DNA of 64,000 nucleotides from Pseudomonadota bacterium (GCA_021851405.1 JAJZDW010000015.1:17716-81715), one strand, 5' to 3'; counted from the stretch's first letter, positions 37,706-47,483 are shown. Translations and numbers: made by a program. Notes: generated by a model not told the origin, from the sequence alone.

Positions 37706-40249
37706 ATGCTGGGTGCACTCCTTGCGCTCGTCGCCGCCGCCGCCATCGGCTATGCCGTGACCCAGGCCGGCGGCGTCATCACCTTGATCCTCATCGTCGC
37801 GGTGCTCTACCTGGCCTACCGCCGACTCTCGCTGCTCGCCTTCACCGCCACGTTCACCGTGCTGCTGGCGGCCTACAGCTACCTCGGAGCGCACAACGCC
37901 GCGGCGGCGACCTGGAAAGGGTTCCTCTGGCTGTCGCTCGCGACGCTGTGGCTGCTCAACCTGCGCTGGCTGCGCAAGGCGCTGATCACTCGGCCGTTCA
38001 TGAAAGCCTACCGGCGGCTGCTGCCCTCGATGTCGCAGACCGAGCGCGAGGCACTCGAGGCCGGCACGGTGTGGTGGGACGGGGAGCTCTTCACCGGCGC
38101 GCCCCAGTGGTCGAAGCTGCTCAGCGCGCGGGCCCCGCAGCTCAGTGCCGAGGAGCAGGCGTTTCTCGACGGCCCGTGCGAAGAACTGTGCCGCATGCTC
38201 GATGACTGGAACATCACGCACGAACGCGGCGATCTGCCGCCGCACGTGTGGGAGTACATCAAGGCACGCGGCTTCTTCGCCATGATCATTCCGAAACGCT
38301 ACGGCGGCCTGGAGTTCTCCGCCTTTGCGCACTCGTGCGTGTTGACCAAGATCGCCAGTCGCAGCGCCACGGCCTCCTCCACCATCGCGGTGCCGAACTC
38401 GCTCGGACCGGCCGAGCTGCTGAACCATTACGGCACCGAGGAGCAGAAGGAGCACTACCTGCCGCGGCTCGCGCGCGGGGAAGAGGTGCCGTGCTTCGCC
38501 CTGACCGGCCCACGCGCCGGCTCCGACGCCGCCTCCATTCCCGACACCGGCGTGGTCTGCCACGGACAATGGCAGGGCCGTGAAGTGCTCGGCATGCGAC
38601 TGAATTTCTCCAAGCGATATATCACGCTCGCGCCGATCGCGACGGTCATCGGCCTGGCGTTTCGGCTGTTCGATCCGCAGCAGCTGCTCGGCGGGGAAAC
38701 CGATCTCGGCATCACCTGTGCGCTGATCCCGCGCGAAACGTCCGGCATCAGCATCGGCCGGCGACACTTCCCCTCCAACATCCCATTTCAGAACGGGCCG
38801 GTGCACGGCCGCGACGTGTTCGTGCCGCTCGATTTCATCATCGGCGGTCCGAAGATGATCGGCGCGGGCTGGCGCATGCTGGTCGAGCAACTCTCGGTCG
38901 GACGGTGCATCTCACTGCCTTCCAATGCCACCGGGGGCGCCAAGGCGGGCGTGTGGGCGAGCGGCGCCTATGCGCGCATCCGCCGCCAGTTCAACATGCC
39001 GGTCGGCCGTTTCGAGGGCGTCGAGTCGGTGCTCGCGCGCATGGCGGGCCTCACCTACACCATGGATGCCGCACGCTCGGTCACGGCGGGCGCCATCGAT
39101 GGCGGGGAGAAGCCGTCCGTGCCCTCGGCGATGCTGAAGTATCACGTCACCGAAATGGGCCGCCAGGTTGCCAATGACGCCATGGACGTGCACGGCGGCA
39201 AGGGGATCTGTCTCGGCCCGAAGAACTACCTCGGCCGCAGCTACCAGGCGGTACCGGTGACGATCACCGTCGAGGGCGCGAACATCCTCACGCGCAGCCT
39301 GATCATCTTCGGCCAGGGCGCGGTCCGCTGCCATCCGTTCGTGCTGCGCGAGATGAATGCTGCGCGTAATCCCGATCACGCCCGCGGCCTCGAGGAGTTC
39401 GACCGTGCGCTGTTCGGCCACATCGGCTTCACGATTTCCAATGCGGTACGCTCACTCATCATGGCGCTGACGCATGCGCGCTTCACGCGCTCGCCGGTGA
39501 GCGGACCGACGGCGCGCTACTACCAACACATCGTGCGCTTCAGCGCCTCGTTCGCCTTCACGGTCGACGTCGCGATGCTCACCCTCGGCGGTTATCTGAA
39601 GAAGAAGGAAAATCTCTCCGCCCGGCTCGGCGACGTGCTCTCGGCGATGTATCTGGCCTCGATGGTGCTGAAGCATCACGAGAATCAGGGTAGCCCGGAG
39701 GAGGACCTGCCGATCGTGGAGTGGGCTTGCCGCAACCTGCTCTATCATGCCCAGGAACAGCTGCACGGCTTTCTGCGCAACTTCCCCAATCGGATGCTCG
39801 CCGGGCTGATGCGCACGGTCGTCTTCCCGCGCGGACGGCACTACTCGGCACCCTCCGACCGGCTCGGCCGCCAGGTCGCCGAGCGGCTCACGCAGCCCTC
39901 GCAGAGCCGCCGACGCCTCGGTCAGTACATCTACACGACCGTGGAGCCCGGCAACCCGCTCGGGCTGCTCGAGGAGGCGCTCGAACTCGCCCTCGTCATG
40001 GAGCCGCTCGAGAAGCGCATCCGCGTCGAGGGGGTCAAGACCGGTCGGGTGAGCGCACTCGATCTGCCCGGGCAGATCGAGCAGGCGCTCGCCGCGGGCA
40101 TCATCAGCGCGGCGGAAGCCGAAGCGCTGCGTGCCTTCGATGCCAAGGTGATGAACTTGGTGAACGTCGATGACTTCGCGCCACACGAGCTCGGCACGCA
40201 GGCGCAGCCGGACTACCCAGTGAGTGCGACCGCCACTGCGCTGGCATGA
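37706..40249 (+). CDS. fadE: Acyl-CoA dehydrogenase, FadE type
   Basis: This 847-residue protein carries out the first oxidation of fatty-acid beta-oxidation. It begins with two or three hydrophobic segments (residues about 3-70), as in FadE, which is membrane-associated. The catalytic core spans about 130-560, with ALTGPRAGSDAASIPD in the FAD-binding middle domain and AMDVHGGKGICLGPKNYLGR near the C-terminal helical domain. The C-terminal extension of about 270 residues matches the FadE-specific domain. AAGGAG just before the ATG supports the start at 37706. Its TGA is shared with the ATG of the next gene. Confidence 0.94.
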   Translation: MLGALLALVAAAAIGYAVTQAGGVITLILIVAVLYLAYRRLSLLAFTATFTVLLAAYSYLGAHNAAAATWKGFLWLSLATLWLLNLRWLRKALITRPFMKAYRRLLPSMSQTEREALEAGTVWWDGELFTGAPQWSKLLSARAPQLSAEEQAFLDGPCEELCRMLDDWNITHERGDLPPHVWEYIKARGFFAMIIPKRYGGLEFSAFAHSCVLTKIASRSATASSTIAVPNSLGPAELLNHYGTEEQKEHYLPRLARGEEVPCFALTGPRAGSDAASIPDTGVVCHGQWQGREVLGMRLNFSKRYITLAPIATVIGLAFRLFDPQQLLGGETDLGITCALIPRETSGISIGRRHFPSNIPFQNGPVHGRDVFVPLDFIIGGPKMIGAGWRMLVEQLSVGRCISLPSNATGGAKAGVWASGAYARIRRQFNMPVGRFEGVESVLARMAGLTYTMDAARSVTAGAIDGGEKPSVPSAMLKYHVTEMGRQVANDAMDVHGGKGICLGPKNYLGRSYQAVPVTITVEGANILTRSLIIFGQGAVRCHPFVLREMNAARNPDHARGLEEFDRALFGHIGFTISNAVRSLIMALTHARFTRSPVSGPTARYYQHIVRFSASFAFTVDVAMLTLGGYLKKKENLSARLGDVLSAMYLASMVLKHHENQGSPEEDLPIVEWACRNLLYHAQEQLHGFLRNFPNRMLAGLMRTVVFPRGRHYSAPSDRLGRQVAERLTQPSQSRRRLGQYIYTTVEPGNPLGLLEEALELALVMEPLEKRIRVEGVKTGRVSALDLPGQIEQALAAGIISAAEAEALRAFDAKVMNLVNVDDFAPHELGTQAQPDYPVSATATALA

Positions 40250-41223
40250 ACACGGCGATCGAGTCCACCCCGCCCGTCGCCCACGACGGCGCGATCTGCG
40301 CACGCGGCGCGGGACTGACCTGCGAGAACTGCGCTGCGGCGCTGGTCGGACCGTACTGCAGCGCGTGCGGGCAGCGTCACCACGAACACCCGGTCCATTC
40401 CTTCTGGCATTTCCTGCAGGAGGCCACCGAGGACCTGACGCATGCGGACTCGCGGCTGTGGCTGACGCTGCGCGCGCTGCTGTTTCGGCCCGGATCGCTG
40501 ACCCGGGAGTTTCTCGACGGGCGGCGCGCGCGCTACCTGCCGCCGGTGCGGCTGTACCTGGTGGTGAGCCTGCTGTTCTTTTTCGTCACGGGACTCGTCA
40601 CCTCGCTCGGGCCGCGCACCGGCGTCACCGTGGTGCGCAACGGCAAGGACTTTCACATGGCGGTGGCGCCACTCGGCGCGGCGGGCGCGCGCCCGCTCGC
40701 CACTGCGCTCGCGCCCACGCCGAGCTCCATGTGCGCACCGGTGAGCGCGTATGGGGCACGAATCTCGCCGTGGCTCGCGGATCGAGTCGATCACAGCTGC
40801 CTCGCGGTGGCGGCCCGGGGCGGTGTCGGGCGATTCGTCGCGGCGCTCGAGCGCAACTACGAGCGCGCGATGTTCCTGCTGTTGCCGCTGCTCGCCCTCG
40901 CCATGGTGCCTCTGTTCCTGCAGCCGCGCCGTTACTACGTCGAGCATCTGCTGTTCCTGGTGCACAACCACGCGTTCCTGTTCGTGATGTTCGGCCTCCT
41001 GGAGCTGGTCAACCTGCTCAGTGCCCCTCAGGCCTTACTCGGCCTGGTGAATTTCATCGTCACACTCGCGATTCCCGTCTACTACTACCTGGCGATGCGA
41101 CGCGTGTATGGACAGAGCCCGGCGTGGACGCTCGGGAAGATGACCGGACTCGCCACCGCGTACCTGTTCATCGGCCTGACGGTGCTTGCCGGCACCGTGG
41201 CCTATAGCTTTCTGTCACTCTGA
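40246..41223 (+). CDS. DUF3667 zinc-ribbon membrane protein
   Basis: This 325-residue protein has an N-terminal zinc ribbon (C-x2-C in TCENC and again in YCSACGQRH), then FWHFLQEATEDLTHADSRL and LTLRALLFRPGSLTREFLDGRRARYLPP, the DUF3667 signature. Five or so transmembrane helices follow (first LYLVVSLLFFFVTGL, later FLLLPLLALAMVPLFL and two near the end). The function of the family is unknown. The 4-base ATGA overlap with fadE indicates translational coupling, perhaps a link to membrane lipid metabolism, but that is inference. Confidence 0.85.
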   Translation: MNTAIESTPPVAHDGAICARGAGLTCENCAAALVGPYCSACGQRHHEHPVHSFWHFLQEATEDLTHADSRLWLTLRALLFRPGSLTREFLDGRRARYLPPVRLYLVVSLLFFFVTGLVTSLGPRTGVTVVRNGKDFHMAVAPLGAAGARPLATALAPTPSSMCAPVSAYGARISPWLADRVDHSCLAVAARGGVGRFVAALERNYERAMFLLLPLLALAMVPLFLQPRRYYVEHLLFLVHNHAFLFVMFGLLELVNLLSAPQALLGLVNFIVTLAIPVYYYLAMRRVYGQSPAWTLGKMTGLATAYLFIGLTVLAGTVAYSFLSL

Positions 41224-41248
41224 GCCTCACCGACAGGCCCGTGCCGTC

Positions 41249-42406
41249 GTGATCCGCTCGATCCTCCATGTCGACATGGACGCGTTTTTCGCCTCGGTGG
41301 AGCAGCACGACCGGCCCGAGCTCGCCGGCCTGCCGGTGGTGGTCGGCCACGCCGGCGCACGCGGGGTGGTCGCTGCGGCGAGTTATGAAGTACGTCGCTT
41401 CGGGGTGCGCTCGGCGATGCCGATGGGCACCGCGCTCAGGTTGTGCCCCGATGCGATCTGTGTTCCGCCGCGCATGGCGCGCTACCGCGAGGTCTCTGCG
41501 CAGGTATTCGCGGTGTTCCGGGAATTCACCCCGTTGGTGCAGGGCCTGTCGGTGGACGAAGCATTCCTCGACGTCACCGGCAGCGTACAGCTGCTCGGCG
41601 AGCCGCCCGCCATCGCCCGGCGCATCAAAGAAGAAATCCGCGCACGCACCGGACTGAGCGCCTCGGTGGGCGTCGCGCCGAACAAGCTGGTCGCGAAGAT
41701 CGCCTCGGACCTGGACAAGCCCGATGGGCTCACGGTCGTGCCGCTCGAGCGGGTGCGCGAGGTGCTCGATCCGCTGTCGGTGCGCCGCCTGCCCGGTCTC
41801 GGCCGCAAACTCGGCGAGAAGGTCGAGGCCGCCGGACTGCGGACGCTGCGCGAGCTGCGCACCGCGCCGGATGCGCGGCTGTGGCCCCTGTTCGGACCCG
41901 ATACGCCGCGGATGCGCGCGCGGGCCGCCGGGATCGACGAGCGGCCCGTGGTGAGCGAGACCGAGGAGAAATCCCTCAGTGCCGAGGACACGTTCGAGCG
42001 CGATCTGGCGCAGCCGCGCGAACTCGAGGCCCACCTGGCCCGCTTGGCGGACAAGGCCTGCGAGCGGTTGCGCCGCAAGGGGTGGGTGAGCGGGCGCGTC
42101 GGGGTGAAGATCCGCAGCCACGATTTCTCGACGTTCACCCGCCAGCGTGCCCTCGCCCCACCCACCCAGGACGGACGTGCCATCCGTGAGGTGACGCGCG
42201 AGCTGCTGCGGCGCTGGCTCGCCGAGCATCGGGGTGCGAAACTGCGCCTGCTCGGCGTGACCCTCGCGGACCTGTCGCCGGCGACGCAAATGGGTTTGTT
42301 CGAACAGTCGGCGGCGGGCGGCGATGCCCGACTCGATGCGGCGCTCGACCAGGTCCGCGAGCGCTTCGGCAGCCGCGCGCTGCGCCGGGGAAACTTGCTG
42401 GATTAG
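41249..42406 (+). CDS. dinB: DNA polymerase IV (Y family)
   Basis: This 385-residue translesion polymerase starts with GTG at 41249, giving the family N-terminus IRSILHVDMDAFFASVEQ with the first catalytic Asp. The second acidic pair is in GLSVDEAFLDVTG, and the thumb/finger region has LSASVGVAPNKLVAKIASDLDKP. Near the C-terminus, QMGLF matches a beta-clamp binding motif. A longer in-frame start at 41186 would run into the upstream gene. No LexA box is evident in the short gap before it, so SOS control cannot be judged. Confidence 0.95.
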   Translation: MIRSILHVDMDAFFASVEQHDRPELAGLPVVVGHAGARGVVAAASYEVRRFGVRSAMPMGTALRLCPDAICVPPRMARYREVSAQVFAVFREFTPLVQGLSVDEAFLDVTGSVQLLGEPPAIARRIKEEIRARTGLSASVGVAPNKLVAKIASDLDKPDGLTVVPLERVREVLDPLSVRRLPGLGRKLGEKVEAAGLRTLRELRTAPDARLWPLFGPDTPRMRARAAGIDERPVVSETEEKSLSAEDTFERDLAQPRELEAHLARLADKACERLRRKGWVSGRVGVKIRSHDFSTFTRQRALAPPTQDGRAIREVTRELLRRWLAEHRGAKLRLLGVTLADLSPATQMGLFEQSAAGGDARLDAALDQVRERFGSRALRRGNLLD

Positions 42407-42416
42407 TCGGTGCCCG

Positions 42417-44066
42417 ATGTACCTGTCGTTCTTCGGTCTCAACGAGAAGCCTTTCTCGATCACTCCGGATCCGCGCTACCTCTTCCTGAGCGAGCGGCAT
42501 GCCGAGGCCATGGCCCACCTGCTGTACGGGATCCGCGAGGCCGGGGGATTCATCCAGCTCACCGGCGAGGTGGGCACGGGCAAGACCACGATCGTGCGCT
42601 CGCTGCTGGCACAGACGCCGGAGAACACGGAGATCGCGCTGATCCTCAATCCGCGCATGACCGCTCCGGAGTTCCTGCTCACGCTCTGCGAGGAGCTCGG
42701 GATCGGTGTGCCGAATGAGGCCACAGGCAGCCTGAAGGACTTAGTGGACGTCCTCAATGCGTACCTGTTGCGCGCCCATGCCGCCGGCAAGCGCGTGGTG
42801 CTCGTGGTCGATGAGGCGCAGAACCTTGCCCCCGACGTGCTCGAGCAGGTGCGTCTGCTGACTAACCTCGAGACCAACACGCAGAAACTCCTGCAGATCA
42901 TCCTGATCGGCCAGCCGGAACTGCGCGAACTGCTGGATCGACTCGAACTGCGCCAGCTGGCGCAGCGCATCACCGGCCGCTATCACCTCGACCCGCTCAG
43001 CACGCCGGAAACGGCCGCGTACGTGCGCCACCGCCTGCGCGTTGCGGGGGCCACCAGCGAGATCTTCAGCCGGCGGGCCCTGCAGAGGATCCATCGGCTC
43101 TCCGGCGGCGTGCCGCGCCTGATCAACATCCTCTGCGACCGCGCCCTGCTCGGCGGCTATTCGCTCGACCGCCACCAGGTCACCGGCGCGCTGGTGCGCC
43201 AAGCGGGCGTGGAGGTCTTCGGTCGCCGCGCCGCGCGGTCCTGGCCGCTCTGGGCCGGCATCGCGGCCGTGGCGACGCTGCTCGGTGCCGCGGGGGTCGC
43301 GTTCTGGCGCCTCGGTCCGGCCCTGCCGACGATCAGCACCGCACGCCCGCACCTGCAGCGCCGCCTGCCGCCGGCGCACCTGCCGGCCGTTCATCCGCAC
43401 CCGCCCCGCGCTGCGCTGCGCGCCGCGCGGACGTCCGTTTCGCTCCAGGGACTGCTCACCCGCTTTGGCGGCCAGGCCAGCGCACCAGCGGCCTACGCCC
43501 GGCTGCTGAGCCTGTGGGGCCTGCAGGACCCCCCGGGCCCCCATCCCTGCCAGCAAGCTGCGCAGCACGGCCTGGTGTGCGTCAAGGGCCAGGGCTCCCT
43601 CGGCGAGCTGCGTCTGTACAACCGCCCCGCGATCCTGCTGCTGACCGATGCGGCCGGCCAGACCTACCACGTCGTCCTGCAGCACCTGGATCCGTCGCAT
43701 GCGACCGTGGATCTCGGGCCGGCGCCCTCCCGGGTGCGGCGCACGGCGCTCTCGAGGGCATGGCTCGGACGCTACGTGCTCCTGTGGCGGCCGCCAGACG
43801 GTCGACTGCGCACCCTCTCGAGCGGCATGCGCGGCGCCGGGGTGCGCTGGCTGCGCAGCAGCCTGCTGCGCCTGGACGGGATGCCCTCGAGCAGCCCCCC
43901 GGGCACCGTGTACGATTCGGGCCTGGTGCGGCGGGTGCGCCGCTTCCAGCGCTCCCACGGCCTGGCGGTGGACGGCATCGCAGGGGTGCAGACTCAGATG
44001 GCGATCTCCGGCGCGCTCCCCGACCCGCATTCACCGCTGCTCGCGGCGCAGCACAACGGCGGCTGA
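42417..44066 (+). CDS. ExeA/GspA-like AAA ATPase with peptidoglycan-binding domain
   Basis: This 549-residue protein starts MYLSFFGLNEKPFSITPDPR, the family signature. The ATPase domain has Walker A GEVGTGKTTIVRSLL and Walker B VVLVVDEAQNL, then IGQPELRELLDRLELRQLAQRI and sensor SGGVPRLINILCDRALL. One transmembrane helix lies near residues 281-300. The periplasmic part is Pro/His-rich, with a peptidase-like or double-psi segment, and ends in a peptidoglycan-binding fold (VRRVRRFQRSHGLAVDGIAGVQTQMAI). In type II secretion, ExeA works with ExeB/GspB to insert the secretin through the wall. The gspB-like gene follows one base later. Confidence 0.9.
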   Translation: MYLSFFGLNEKPFSITPDPRYLFLSERHAEAMAHLLYGIREAGGFIQLTGEVGTGKTTIVRSLLAQTPENTEIALILNPRMTAPEFLLTLCEELGIGVPNEATGSLKDLVDVLNAYLLRAHAAGKRVVLVVDEAQNLAPDVLEQVRLLTNLETNTQKLLQIILIGQPELRELLDRLELRQLAQRITGRYHLDPLSTPETAAYVRHRLRVAGATSEIFSRRALQRIHRLSGGVPRLINILCDRALLGGYSLDRHQVTGALVRQAGVEVFGRRAARSWPLWAGIAAVATLLGAAGVAFWRLGPALPTISTARPHLQRRLPPAHLPAVHPHPPRAALRAARTSVSLQGLLTRFGGQASAPAAYARLLSLWGLQDPPGPHPCQQAAQHGLVCVKGQGSLGELRLYNRPAILLLTDAAGQTYHVVLQHLDPSHATVDLGPAPSRVRRTALSRAWLGRYVLLWRPPDGRLRTLSSGMRGAGVRWLRSSLLRLDGMPSSSPPGTVYDSGLVRRVRRFQRSHGLAVDGIAGVQTQMAISGALPDPHSPLLAAQHNGG

Positions 44067-44067
44067 C

Positions 44068-44790
44068 ATGTCATTCATCCTCGATGCTCTGAAAAAGTCC
44101 GAGCACGCGCGCCAGCGCCAGGCGGGACCGGCGCTGTTCGAGGTCAAAGTCGTTCAGCCGCGCCGAACGGTACCGATCTGGGCCGTGGTCATCGTCCTGC
44201 TGGTCCTGATCAACGTCATGACCCTCGGCTGGATCCTGCTCGGCCGCCGGCACGCCACGCCGCCGCGGCCCGCGGCCGCCGCGGTGGCGCTCACCCGAAG
44301 CGCGAGCCCCGGACCGGCCCCCGCGCCACCATCTGACGTCATCTCCCCACCGGGTTCTGCCGCGGCACCGGCCACCCTCTCCGCGACACCGGCGCCACCC
44401 GGCAGCGCCACGATCGGTGCCGCGACATCGGCATCCGCGGCGCCCAGCACTACGGCGGCCCCAAGCCCCGGCGCTGGAAGCCCGCCCGGCCCGGCGGATT
44501 TCGAGCCCGCGCTGCAGCCGGCGGCCAGCGCCCCCCCGAGCCGCGCCGCCCAGCCCTCGGGGTCCCTGCCCCTCTATGCGCAGATCGCGGCCGAACCGGG
44601 CAGCACCCTGCCGCGGCTGCATCTGGATCTGCACGTCTACAGTCCGCAGCCGCGCCAGCGCTTCGTCATGATCAACATGCAGAAACTGCGCCAGGGCGAT
44701 GCGCTCGCCGATGGGGTCAGCGTGGTGCAAATCCGACCCGACGGGGTCGTGCTCTCCTACCAGGGGCGGCAGTTCCTGTTGCCGCGCTGA
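44068..44790 (+). CDS. GspB/ExeB-like secretin assembly protein
   Basis: This 240-residue protein starts MSFILDALKKSEHARQRQ, the short conserved cytosolic motif of GspB/ExeB, followed by one transmembrane helix (IWAVVIVLLVLINVMTLGWILL). A long Ala/Pro/Ser/Thr linker leads to a C-terminal domain (LPRLHLDLHVYSPQPRQRFVMI to GVVLSYQGRQFLLPR) matching the type II secretion-associated GspB fold. It lies one base after the ExeA-like gene. No gsp secretion operon is in the window, so the pair may serve a secretin encoded elsewhere. Confidence 0.88.
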   Translation: MSFILDALKKSEHARQRQAGPALFEVKVVQPRRTVPIWAVVIVLLVLINVMTLGWILLGRRHATPPRPAAAAVALTRSASPGPAPAPPSDVISPPGSAAAPATLSATPAPPGSATIGAATSASAAPSTTAAPSPGAGSPPGPADFEPALQPAASAPPSRAAQPSGSLPLYAQIAAEPGSTLPRLHLDLHVYSPQPRQRFVMINMQKLRQGDALADGVSVVQIRPDGVVLSYQGRQFLLPR

Positions 44791-44906
44791 GCGGCGACGC
44801 GGTCGGTGCGCATCACATAACGCCGGGCGGCGAATGACGTAATTCACAGAATCGCGCCGCCGGGCGCGACAAACGGTCGGGCCTAGTCCAAGGTCCCAGA
44901 CTGCGC

Positions 44907-46217
44907 ATGAATTACGCAGCGATACGCATACTGATCGTCGATCGCGATGCGAAATATCGCGAGTGGGTACGGCTGCACCTCTCGATTCTGTATCCGCGGG
45001 CGAGCATTGGAACTCTCGAGCTGGCCGACGGCGACACGCTGAGGGCGCGCTCGAGCGGCTTGGACTGCGAGGTGCTGGTGCTGGCGTCCAACTTCGGCAC
45101 CAGCGGCGAGGAGAACGAGCCGCCGGCACTCGCCGAGATACGCGCGCTGCGCGAAAGCGATACCGTCCCAGTACTGCTGGTGCTCGCCGAGCAGGGCGAT
45201 GAGCTGCGTGCCGTGCAGGCCCTGCGGGCGGGCGCCACCGATTACTTGCCGAAGCGGCTGGTGACACCGGCTCGACTGAAGGCCGCACTCGACCCCGCAC
45301 TGCAGACACTGCAAACGCCCGCAGCGACGCCTGAGACGGTCGCGGACGATGCGCCCGCAATGCCACCGCGTCCGGGACGCGCCACGCCGATCGTGACGGG
45401 CCACCCGGCGATCCGCGGCTACGACATCACCCGCAAGCTGAGCGAATCCGAAAAAGCCGTGGTGTACCTCGCCGAGAGCGCCGCACACGGTGCCGAGGTC
45501 GCGCTCAAGGTCAGCAAGATCCCCTGCGATGAGCGCGGCGCAGAAGCCCTCGCACGCGAGTACCAGGCGATCGTTGCGGTGCATGACCCGGGCGTCGTGC
45601 GCATCTTCGATCACGGCATCGAGGACGGCTACGAGTACCTCGCCATGGAGTATTTCCCGCGCGGGGACCTGAAGGCACGCATGCACGTGGGCGTGACGGA
45701 ATCGGAGGCGCTGCGCTTCCTGGAGCGAATCGCGACAGCGCTCGCCGTGGTGCACCGTGCCGGCATGCTGCATCGCGACCTGAAGCCCCCCAACGTGATG
45801 CTGCGCGACAACGACCACATCGTGCTGATCGATTTCGGTCTCGCTCGCCAGCTCGATGGCAGCCATCACAGCACCTACACCGGGGTACTGCGCGGCTCGC
45901 CGTACTACATGAGCCCGGAGCAGGCGCTCGGTGAGAAGCTCGATCCCCGCTCCGATCTGTACAGCCTCGGGGTCATCTTTCACGAGATGCTGACCGGCCG
46001 CAAACCGTTCGTGGGCAACAGCGCGATGGAGGTGCTGCAGCAGCACGTCAACGCGGCCCCGCCGCGCCTGCCGAGCTCACTCGGCGGCTACGCACCGCTG
46101 CTCGAGCACCTGCTGGCGAAGCGGCGCGAGGAGCGCTTCGCGAGCGCCGAGGAACTGATTACCGCCTGCGCAGCGCTGCGCAGCGGATCGCGCCGGCAGA
46201 CTCAGTCGGCCGCCTGA
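44907..46217 (+). CDS. Pseudo-receiver fused to Ser/Thr protein kinase
   Basis: This 436-residue protein has two parts. Residues 5-125 fold like a response-regulator receiver (IRILIVDRDAKYREWV; conserved Lys in GATDYLPKR), but the phosphoacceptor strand reads CEVLVLASNFG, with no Asp. After a short linker comes a Hanks-type kinase (about 170-425): ATP lysine in VALKVSKI, catalytic loop LHRDLKPPNVML, metal site IDFGLARQL, and SPYYMSPEQALG. There is no transmembrane helix, so it is cytosolic. It stands alone after the exeA/gspB-like pair, 116 bases away; substrates are unknown. Confidence 0.88.
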   Translation: MNYAAIRILIVDRDAKYREWVRLHLSILYPRASIGTLELADGDTLRARSSGLDCEVLVLASNFGTSGEENEPPALAEIRALRESDTVPVLLVLAEQGDELRAVQALRAGATDYLPKRLVTPARLKAALDPALQTLQTPAATPETVADDAPAMPPRPGRATPIVTGHPAIRGYDITRKLSESEKAVVYLAESAAHGAEVALKVSKIPCDERGAEALAREYQAIVAVHDPGVVRIFDHGIEDGYEYLAMEYFPRGDLKARMHVGVTESEALRFLERIATALAVVHRAGMLHRDLKPPNVMLRDNDHIVLIDFGLARQLDGSHHSTYTGVLRGSPYYMSPEQALGEKLDPRSDLYSLGVIFHEMLTGRKPFVGNSAMEVLQQHVNAAPPRLPSSLGGYAPLLEHLLAKRREERFASAEELITACAALRSGSRRQTQSAA

Positions 46218-46313
46218 GGCCACCGTGCGCCGCCGTGCGGCGCCTTGACACACCCCGGCGCGGGGCGTGCAATCCCTCCTGGGGAACCGGGCCCCGAGGA
46301 TCAGGATCGCCCC

Positions 46314-47483
46314 ATGAACCCGCGCCGCCTCGTCGATACGACGCTGTTTTATTCACCGACGAGCGGCGGTGTGCGGCGCTACCTGAATGCCAAACACGCC
46401 TGGCTCGCCGCCCAGCCCGGCTGGCAGCACACGCTGCTCGTGCCGGGGCGCACCGAGCGGATCGCTCCGGGTGCAGTCTGTTCGGTTCCCGGCCTGCCCG
46501 TGCCCGGCTCGTTCAATTACCGCCTGCCGGTGAACCCGCGCCGCTGGCGGCGGCTGCTCGAGGCGCTCGAGCCGGATCTGATCGAGGCCGGCGATGCGTT
46601 TCACCCGGCCTGGGCGGCCCGCGCCGTCGCCCGGCGCCGCGCAGTGCCCTGCGCGGCGTTCTATCACTCCAACCTGCCGTGCATTCTCGCTCGGCGCATC
46701 GGCGGGCGCGCGGCGGAACGCTCCGCCGCCGCCTACGTCCGTTGGCTGTACGAGGACTTCGACGTCGTCTTCGCGCCGAGTCGTCTGATGATGCGCGCTC
46801 TTGCGGAGCTTGGAATTGCCCACACGGTGCATCAGCCGCTCGGCGTCGATGAGACGGTCTTTCACCCCGATCGTCGCGGTCGGTGGCTGCGCGCGCGGCT
46901 GAACGTCGCGCCGCAGTCGCGCGTGCTCGTGTATGCCGGGCGTTTCACGGATGAAAAGAATGTACCGATCCTGCTGCAGGCGTTCGCGCGGCTCGGCCGC
47001 CCCTACCACCTGCTGATGATCGGCGGCAGCCGCGCCGGACGACTCGCAGCCAACGTCACGCAGTTGCCCTACCGAGGCGACAGCGTGCAGCTGGCACAGT
47101 GGCTCGCCTCGGCCGATGCTCTGGTGCATGCCGGCAGTCGCGAGACGTTCGGGCTGATCATCCTCGAGGCCATGGCCTGCGGCCGTCCGGTGGTCGCGGT
47201 GCGCGCCGGCGCGGTGCCGGAGCTGCTCGATGAGCGCATCGGCCTGCTCGCCGATCCGAACAATGCGCTCAGCCTGGCCGATGCGATCGCCGCGCTGTAT
47301 GCGTACGACCTCGATGCTCTGGGTCGCAGCGCACGCCAGCATGTCCTGCAGCACTACACCTGGCAGAGAGTCTTTCAGCACCAGCTGGCCGTCTACCGCG
47401 CGTTGCTGGTCGGCGGCCGGGCGGCCGCCGTACAGGAAGCCGTGGCGCCAGCCGGCTGCATCAGCGACCGCGCAACGCCCTGA
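46314..47483 (+). CDS. GT4-family glycosyltransferase
   Basis: This 389-residue GT-B enzyme begins LVDTTLFYSPTSGGVRRYLN, where the Gly-Gly loop binds the nucleotide sugar. VLVYAGRFTDEKNVPILLQAF marks the C-terminal Rossmann domain, and the donor-binding E-x7-E is in GSRETFGLIILEAMACGRPVVA. It transfers an unknown sugar, probably in envelope glycolipid or polysaccharide synthesis. ATG at 46314 gives the family N-terminus; the frame is open 23 codons further up. Its last 23 bases overlap the end of the convergent hypothetical gene. Confidence 0.88.
   Translation: MNPRRLVDTTLFYSPTSGGVRRYLNAKHAWLAAQPGWQHTLLVPGRTERIAPGAVCSVPGLPVPGSFNYRLPVNPRRWRRLLEALEPDLIEAGDAFHPAWAARAVARRRAVPCAAFYHSNLPCILARRIGGRAAERSAAAYVRWLYEDFDVVFAPSRLMMRALAELGIAHTVHQPLGVDETVFHPDRRGRWLRARLNVAPQSRVLVYAGRFTDEKNVPILLQAFARLGRPYHLLMIGGSRAGRLAANVTQLPYRGDSVQLAQWLASADALVHAGSRETFGLIILEAMACGRPVVAVRAGAVPELLDERIGLLADPNNALSLADAIAALYAYDLDALGRSARQHVLQHYTWQRVFQHQLAVYRALLVGGRAAAVQEAVAPAGCISDRATP

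Noticed and set aside
44791..44906. GC-rich near-palindrome between the gspB-like and kinase genes
   Set aside because: The arms do not pair well when checked base by base and no T-run follows.
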